Source: Chloroflexota bacterium
Lineage (GTDB): Bacteria; Chloroflexota; Dehalococcoidia; SM23-28-2; HRBIN24
Reading direction: 5' to 3'
Assembly: GCA_030550295.1 (NCBI GenBank)
Contig: JAUQPQ010000050.1
Location: 1-11,571 of the forward strand
DNA length: 11,571 nt
This document shows, piece after piece, positions 7,521-11,571 of this stretch. The position numbers and the translations under genes were made by a program. The notes under the pieces are model-generated. The model worked only from the letters and a program-made list of their open reading frames with translations. It was not told the origin of the DNA and searched no databases. Position 1 is the first letter of the stretch, and every line of letters starts with the position of its first letter.

Positions 7521-9059
7521 CTATGAGATGGGTTGAGGGTACCCAAAGGCATAACCTTGGGCGTAATCTACCCCTATGTCCTGCAAAATCCGCAACGTTT
7601 CCCCATTGTCCTCGATCTGCTCTGCTACCGTCTCCAGCCCTAGGCGTTTGACGCCATTTATAGTGGCCTCCAATAGGATGCGGCCAGCGATGTTCTCCTT
7701 TGCAGCACGACTTAAGAACCCATCCATCTTTACCATTTGTAAAGGTAGGTTGGCCAACCGAAATATATTGGAATGACCAGCGCCGAAGTCGTCCAGAGCG
7801 AAGCGACATCCTAAGGCGGAAAGGGAGATCATGATGCGGCGCATGGCCTCCATGTTTACACCTCCTACCGTCTCCGTCACCTCCAAGACCACGTTGTTAG
7901 GATCTACTTCGGAGGCGGTCAAGGCACTGCCTACCCACGTAGCAGTCCGCTCATCGGCCAACGTGATGGGGGAGAGGTTGATATGGAGACGGAAGGAGCC
8001 TTCTACCCCCAATTTGGCTTTCAGGGACCAGTACGAACGCAAGGCGTTTTCCACCACCCATCGGTCTAACTCCCTTATGAGCCCCGAGGCCTCTGCCACT
8101 TGCAAAAATTCGCCCGGCCCTACTACCCGGTTCCCTTCCCGCAAACGAAGGAGCACTTCACAGGCGCTGACGGATTTGTCCTTAAGTCGGACTATGGGCT
8201 GGAAGTAGAGGAGGAGACGCCCCTCACGGAGGGCTGCTTCTAGACGCCTCACTGAGGTGGGCCCGTTAGACCAAATATAGCCCAGGCTGCCTGCCCACTC
8301 ATCGTAGCATCCGCCCCCCCGGGCCTTAGCATTGTGCATGGCCATATCCGCCTTGGACAGTAGTTCCTCGGCGGTGCTGCCGTGTTTGGGCGACAAGGCG
8401 ATGCCTATGCTTACGCTCAGGGCCTGGGGGACGATGCCGTTGTGCGAGGAGATGGCGTGTATGATGCTCTTGGCCACATTATGCGCGTTAAAGGACGATG
8501 CACCAGGAAGAAGAACAGCTATCTCGTCTCCTCCTACCCGCCCTACCACAGCAGGCCTTGGCACTATCCTCTTAATTGTCGAGGCGATCCAAACTAGAAC
8601 GGCATCTCCGCGGGGATGGCCCATAAAGTCGTTCACGGCCTTAAATCCATCGATATCGCAGAACAAGAGGGCACAGGGCTTTTTGGCCTTCATCGAGTGC
8701 TGGACGTGTTGGCGCATTCGCTCCAAGAAGTAATGGCGGTTCAATAGGCCTGTTAGGGAGTCGTGTCGAGCCATATAGGCTAACTCCTCTTGGCTACGCA
8801 ACAAGGCCCTCAAGAGATAGGCCATGAAAGCTCCGGAGAGGAGAAGGCTCAAGGAGGTGGCCAAGGCCACCGTCCAGCTAGAAGGCCAAACGATATCCAG
8901 TACGGTTGCAGTTGTCAGGTAAACCCCAAGGCCCCATAGCAACGGGGATAGCAGGATCGGCCACCGTAGGTAACGCCCGCTGAAAAGACGGTACAGGGGG
9001 CTCCCTCTTTTTTGGCTTCTAGCCTTTGCCCCTTCAATGGGGTCAAGGGCCCACAGCAT
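7521..9059 (-). CDS. membrane-bound GGDEF-EAL cyclic-di-GMP protein
   Basis: This 512-residue protein makes and/or degrades cyclic di-GMP at the membrane. Two transmembrane helices lie near 34-57 and 62-86, with almost no periplasmic part and no PAS, GAF or HAMP domain. The GGDEF domain spans about 91-255, with HDSLTGLLNR, CDIDGFKAVND and GGDEI at 176-180. The active-site GGDE is intact and only the final Phe is Ile. No RxxD inhibitory site precedes it (PRPA at that place). The EAL domain spans about 268-512: EVL at 301-303, Asn361, Glu393, DDFG at 423-426, Lys444, Glu480 and QGY at 501-503. All metal and catalytic positions therefore appear kept, although EAL reads EVL. The ATG follows GGGGGAG by only two bases, and that element is one arm of an inverted repeat. 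What signal it senses is not evident. Confidence 0.94.
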   Translation of the reverse strand: MLWALDPIEGAKARSQKRGSPLYRLFSGRYLRWPILLSPLLWGLGVYLTTATVLDIVWPSSWTVALATSLSLLLSGAFMAYLLRALLRSQEELAYMARHDSLTGLLNRHYFLERMRQHVQHSMKAKKPCALLFCDIDGFKAVNDFMGHPRGDAVLVWIASTIKRIVPRPAVVGRVGGDEIAVLLPGASSFNAHNVAKSIIHAISSHNGIVPQALSVSIGIALSPKHGSTAEELLSKADMAMHNAKARGGGCYDEWAGSLGYIWSNGPTSVRRLEAALREGRLLLYFQPIVRLKDKSVSACEVLLRLREGNRVVGPGEFLQVAEASGLIRELDRWVVENALRSYWSLKAKLGVEGSFRLHINLSPITLADERTATWVGSALTASEVDPNNVVLEVTETVGGVNMEAMRRIMISLSALGCRFALDDFGAGHSNIFRLANLPLQMVKMDGFLSRAAKENIAGRILLEATINGVKRLGLETVAEQIEDNGETLRILQDIGVDYAQGYAFGYPQPIS

Positions 9060-9061
9060 AG

Positions 9062-9089
9062 CTCCCCCGTGCGTTATCCTATGGGGGAG
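9062..9089 (-). promoter_or_regulatory. GC-rich hairpin enclosing the Shine-Dalgarno of the GGDEF-EAL gene
   Basis: On the minus strand CTCCCCC (9089-9083) and GGGGGAG (9068-9062) are perfect 7-bp inverted arms around a 14-base loop. The downstream arm is the only Shine-Dalgarno-like element of the gene and sits two bases before its ATG at 9059. In RNA the stem would hide the ribosome binding site. No T-tract follows, so it is not a classic terminator. Confidence 0.5.
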
Positions 9090-9121
9090 ACGCTACGGTG
9101 GGCCCCTTCGTTACATTTAGG

Positions 9122-9943
9122 TTATTCCTTGAACGTCAAAATACGGCCCCAGACGCTCTTTGTGCCCCACAGGCCTGAGCGGATGGCCTCTAGCTGCACG
9201 ATCTGGCTGTGGTCTATGAACAGGTTCACTTCTGGGCCGTAATTCTTGATGTACCAGGTAAAGACCTCTGGGTCAGCCGCCTCGAACATGAGCTTTTCGA
9301 GGCCCAAGGCATTGATGAGCTTAGCTACTACATCGGTGCGCCAGGTCTTGACGTTTTCAGTGATCCCTTCGGACTCGATCATGATCATGTAGGCGCCGGC
9401 CTCGAGGAAGGTCTTGGCCTGGCGGATAGCCCATTCTACGTCCCTGGTGCCCTCGGCAGCCAGCTCCTCGGCAGCAGTGGCCCCACCTGCCCCAAACTGA
9501 ATGCCCACCTCTGGCTTGGCCTTGAGGCCTGCCTTTTGAACCTTCTCTACTAGGCGCAGCCAATCGTCGGTGGGGATGGTTATGAAGCCAGTGCTAATTT
9601 CGATGATGTCAAAGCCTACGTCACGGCATTCCTGGATATATTTGTCCACCAGATGGGGCCCCCAGGAAAGGACGCGCTCGATGAAGCCGCCGGTGGAGAC
9701 AAGGACATCGTGGCGGTGGCAGAGGTCGATGATCTTTTTGAGGGCCTCGCGGGGGTACAAAGTAAAGGAGCCACCGGCGAACTTGATGCTGTCGATATAT
9801 TCTCCCATCGTTTCTAGGAGGTCTTCTAGGTAACGGGGGCCAAAAGGAGTATAATATGCGGCCCTTATCTCGGTGATGCCCCTAGCGCGGGGCTTTTTGT
9901 CCCTTTGGTTTCTGGGGATAAAAGAGAAGGGGTGCTCTTGCAT
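9122..9943 (-). CDS. phosphosulfolactate synthase (ComA)/HSA32-like protein
   Basis: This 273-residue TIM-barrel protein belongs to the family of methanogen ComA, which adds sulfite to phosphoenolpyruvate to form phosphosulfolactate. The family also includes plant heat-stress-associated HSA32. Visible family segments are KFAGGSFTLYP (54-64), STGGFIE (84-90), IEISTGFI (114-121), KPEVG (143-147), EAGAYMIMIESEGIT (181-195) and FIDHSQIVQLEAIRSGLWG (242-260). The last resembles the HSA32-like branch, as I recall it, more than true ComA. Sulfite addition is therefore not assured, and the bacterial function is open. The ATG at 9943 is chosen for AAGGAGG seven bases upstream (9951-9957). A longer frame from 10021 would overlap the preceding gene and lacks support. 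It begins 2 nt after the MmgE/PrpD stop, so the two are one operon. The Shine-Dalgarno lies inside the end of that gene. Confidence 0.88.
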   Translation of the reverse strand: MQEHPFSFIPRNQRDKKPRARGITEIRAAYYTPFGPRYLEDLLETMGEYIDSIKFAGGSFTLYPREALKKIIDLCHRHDVLVSTGGFIERVLSWGPHLVDKYIQECRDVGFDIIEISTGFITIPTDDWLRLVEKVQKAGLKAKPEVGIQFGAGGATAAEELAAEGTRDVEWAIRQAKTFLEAGAYMIMIESEGITENVKTWRTDVVAKLINALGLEKLMFEAADPEVFTWYIKNYGPEVNLFIDHSQIVQLEAIRSGLWGTKSVWGRILTFKE

Positions 9944-9945
9944 TG

Positions 9946-11316
9946 CTATCCCTCCTTTTTCACTTGCTCCAAGAGGCGGGTAAGCTCCCTGACCTTCACG
10001 TTCTCCAGCTGCTCCACACAAGCAACGATCTCTTTGCGTAGGCTTGGGTCAGTGTACGGGGATGCCAGATGCTCCAGCTTCTGCACCACCCTTTCCCAGG
10101 ACATGGGGCGGGTGTGGAATCCCTCGTAGTCCTTCTTCTCCTTCTCCAGCACCCGGCCATCCCTCAGCTGGACACGCAGGCGGGCGGGCATCTCTTGAGG
10201 GAAGCGAGCACTTAATTGATCGTCAGGACGTATGTGGATACGGCGCAAAAGGCTTTGCACGTCATTGGCGACGATGCGCTGGGGCTCGTATTGCTCAGGG
10301 CCCACATCACCGTCTAGGAGGGCTACGGCCAGCATGTAAGGAAGGCTATGATCGGCTTCCTCCTTGGTGCGAACGACGTGCTTGTCCCCTTCCTCACCTC
10401 CTCCGATGATCATAAAGGCCACCTGGAAAGTGTCCAGGTATATCGCCTCTACGTCCTCGGCCCGGAACGAGTGCTCAGACTGTAGTTCCAAAAGCCCTTC
10501 TATGGCCGACTGGGAGTGGATCTCAGCGTTGTACTTTTTGATGATCGTCTTACGGACCATCTCCAGGTCTTCTTTGCTCCAATCGATGTAGAAACGGCCA
10601 GCGATGGCATCCATAAAGCCTTTATTGCCCTCAAAGACCTCTAAAGGTCCGGTTACGCCCCTCATGGCCAGATAGGCGCCATGGGTAGCAACGAAGGCAG
10701 TATGGGGATAGGCTAGTCCTTTCCAGTGGGAAAGGTGGCCCGTGCGGGTGACCCTGAGGGCGTTATTGGGCGTGGCAGCCAGGGCGATAGCATAAGCAGT
10801 ACGCTGGGCATCTAGCCCCAGAGCCTTGGCCACACCTGCCCCGCAGGCGTAGGCCCCTTGAGTAGTGTGATCGAAGCCCTTATGTCTCACCGGCGCCACT
10901 TCCGAGAGGCGGCAGTGCACTTGGTAGGCCACAGCCAGGGCGGTGAGGAGGTCACGACCGCTCCTATCGGCGTATTCGCAGGCGGCCAATACTGCCCCCA
11001 GGTTATCGCTTGGGTGGCACGTCTCACCAGGGGCGAGGAAAGAATCGTTATAGTCCAGGTACCTCACGAGGGCACCGTTATAGAAAGCGGCACGGTCTGG
11101 AGGGGCCTTGCCACCACCAATGAGGGTGCAAAGAGGGGCCCCACCGAATTCTTCCAACTGTTGGCGGATCAGCAAGATGGGCTCCCCCTCTAAGGCTCCA
11201 ATAGCGCAGGCGATGGAGTCCAAGATGCGCACCTTTAACTCGCGGCGCGCCTCCGGGGAGATGTGCTCGTACTCAGATCTCACTACGAAGTTGGCTAGCT
11301 CCTCTACAAGCGTCAT
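9946..11316 (-). CDS. MmgE/PrpD family protein (2-methylcitrate dehydratase-like)
   Basis: This 456-residue cytosolic protein belongs to the MmgE/PrpD family, which includes 2-methylcitrate dehydratase and cis-aconitate decarboxylase (IRG1/CAD). Family landmarks include LDYNDSF with a following HPSDN (87-105), GFDHTTQGAYACGAGVAKALGL (147-168), SHWKGLAYPHTAF (196-208), IHSQSAIEGLLEL (266-278) and KEEADHSLPYMLAVALLDG (318-336). Lys199 and His267 are candidate active-site residues by position in the family. PrpC and PrpB, needed for the methylcitrate cycle, are not nearby, so PrpD itself is not implied. An elimination or decarboxylation of a polycarboxylic acid is the safe guess. The ATG has GGAGG five bases upstream (11322-11326). 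It is the first gene of a pair with the ComA-like gene, probably with its own promoter in the 179-bp gap upstream. Confidence 0.93.
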   Translation of the reverse strand: MTLVEELANFVVRSEYEHISPEARRELKVRILDSIACAIGALEGEPILLIRQQLEEFGGAPLCTLIGGGKAPPDRAAFYNGALVRYLDYNDSFLAPGETCHPSDNLGAVLAACEYADRSGRDLLTALAVAYQVHCRLSEVAPVRHKGFDHTTQGAYACGAGVAKALGLDAQRTAYAIALAATPNNALRVTRTGHLSHWKGLAYPHTAFVATHGAYLAMRGVTGPLEVFEGNKGFMDAIAGRFYIDWSKEDLEMVRKTIIKKYNAEIHSQSAIEGLLELQSEHSFRAEDVEAIYLDTFQVAFMIIGGGEEGDKHVVRTKEEADHSLPYMLAVALLDGDVGPEQYEPQRIVANDVQSLLRRIHIRPDDQLSARFPQEMPARLRVQLRDGRVLEKEKKDYEGFHTRPMSWERVVQKLEHLASPYTDPSLRKEIVACVEQLENVKVRELTRLLEQVKKEG

Positions 11317-11348
11317 AGCTACCTCCAGCCTCTCCAGGATTTGAGACG

Positions 11349-11377
11349 ACTAAAGCTGGCTTAAGGGGAAGGGTAAA
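11349..11377 (-). promoter_or_regulatory. candidate promoter of the PrpD-ComA-like operon
   Basis: On the minus strand TTTACC (11377-11372, 4 of 6) and TTTAGT (11354-11349, 4 of 6) are 17 bases apart. This would start transcription about 25 bases before the ATG at 11316. Both boxes are mediocre. The 179-bp gap has no better pair that I can see. Confidence 0.3.
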
Positions 11378-11462
11378 CGCTGTTTCTGTCCCCTTGGGGG
11401 GCTGCCCTTGGCCGCAAAAGGTCTTCAACAGGGCCTCCGGCTTTCTGCCCCAAATTTACAGC

Positions 11463-11499
11463 CCCTAGGGCCTATTGTCTAGGGTGGCAGCGACCCTAG
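11463..11499. repeat. three alternating CCCTAG/CTAGGG arms (possible hairpins)
   Basis: CCCTAG (11463-11468), CTAGGGT (11479-11485) and ACCCTAG (11493-11499) lie within 37 bases. The middle arm can pair with the left (6 bp, 10-base loop) or the right (7 bp, 7-base loop), so the two hairpins exclude each other. The right arm includes the stop codon of the upstream partial gene. No T-tract is present, so a terminator role is only possible. Confidence 0.4.
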
Positions 11500-11571
11500 C
11501 GCTGGAAGCTGGCTATGAATTCATCGATGGGTATAACGGCTAAGGTCTGGATCTTTACCGAGCCGCGGGCC
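11496..11571 (-). CDS. 3' end of an unidentified gene (partial)
   Basis: An open frame enters from the right edge and ends at TAG (11498-11496) after about 24 codons. Its end reads AVIPIDEFIASFQR, which looks like real protein (mixed hydrophobic and charged, no low complexity). It has the same strand as the operon below, and it is followed by hairpin-forming sequence. The product cannot be recognised from so short a tail. It may belong to the same transcription unit as the MmgE/PrpD gene, 179 bp downstream. Confidence 0.5.
   Translation of the reverse strand, partial: ARGSVKIQTLAVIPIDEFIASFQR

Noticed and set aside
7126..7809. 227-codon open frame on the minus strand across the end of the HAD gene and of the GGDEF-EAL gene
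   Set aside because: It is antisense to conserved HAD motifs and out of frame with the EAL domain. Its translation is rich in Arg, Ser and Gly, with no family features and no ribosome binding site.
8332..8733. 133-codon open frame on the plus strand
   Set aside because: It is antisense to the GGDEF domain, which is strongly conserved, and its translation has no recognisable features. It is a shadow of the real gene.
9944..10021. 26-residue N-terminal extension of the ComA-like protein
   Set aside because: It would overlap the end of the MmgE/PrpD gene, is Gly/Ala-rich and unlike the family, and has no Shine-Dalgarno. The ATG at 9943 has a consensus one.
9946..11316. Methylcitrate cycle (propionate breakdown) operon
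   Set aside because: PrpB and PrpC homologues are missing, and the partner gene is ComA-like. The family is broader than PrpD.
11363..11395. AAGGGG/CCCCTT inverted repeat upstream of the PrpD operon
   Set aside because: It has only six base pairs with a 21-base loop in G/C-run sequence, which is expected by chance here.

Overview
This 11.6 kb window is dense, conserved-looking bacterial DNA of moderately high GC. It carries ten complete protein genes and two gene fragments at the edges. There are no tRNAs, rRNAs, CRISPR arrays, insertion sequences or phage genes. The best lineage clue is the large membrane protein at 411-2828. Its family (DUF2298, 'Chlor_Arch_YYY') is known mainly from Chloroflexota and archaea. 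Together with a flavin monooxygenase, an enoyl-CoA hydratase, a MmgE/PrpD protein and a ComA/HSA32-like protein, it suggests an uncultured Chloroflexota bacterium, perhaps Dehalococcoidia or SAR202-like. That assignment is inference. Shine-Dalgarno sites are strong and purine-rich, and TAG is the commonest stop codon (7 of 11).

Layout. At the left edge, minus strand: a MIP18/SufT-like Fe-S assembly factor whose stop codon touches the Shine-Dalgarno of a further gene leaving the window. Divergent from it, plus strand: the DUF2298 membrane protein. Its 3' end overlaps a dienelactone-hydrolase-like gene (minus) by 11 bp. Next come an MBL-fold hydrolase (plus), overlapping by 4 bp the end of a minus-strand pair: a luciferase-like monooxygenase followed by an enoyl-CoA hydratase, with a TATAAT box upstream. 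Divergent from that pair is a HAD hydrolase (plus) with no ATG, GTG or TTG start that would include its catalytic motif. Facing it is a membrane GGDEF-EAL protein (minus), then a second tight minus-strand pair: a MmgE/PrpD protein followed 2 nt later by a ComA/HSA32-like protein. The last bases hold the 3' end of another minus-strand gene.

The genes do not form one pathway. The two real units are the monooxygenase-hydratase pair, suggesting oxidation of an organic substrate feeding CoA-thioester degradation, and the PrpD-ComA-like pair, whose substrate is unknown. The window contains no obvious defence or mobile system. The most notable points are the PrpD-ComA pairing, a 7-bp GC-rich hairpin that would bury the ribosome binding site of the cyclic-di-GMP gene, and the apparent CTG or ATT start of the HAD gene.
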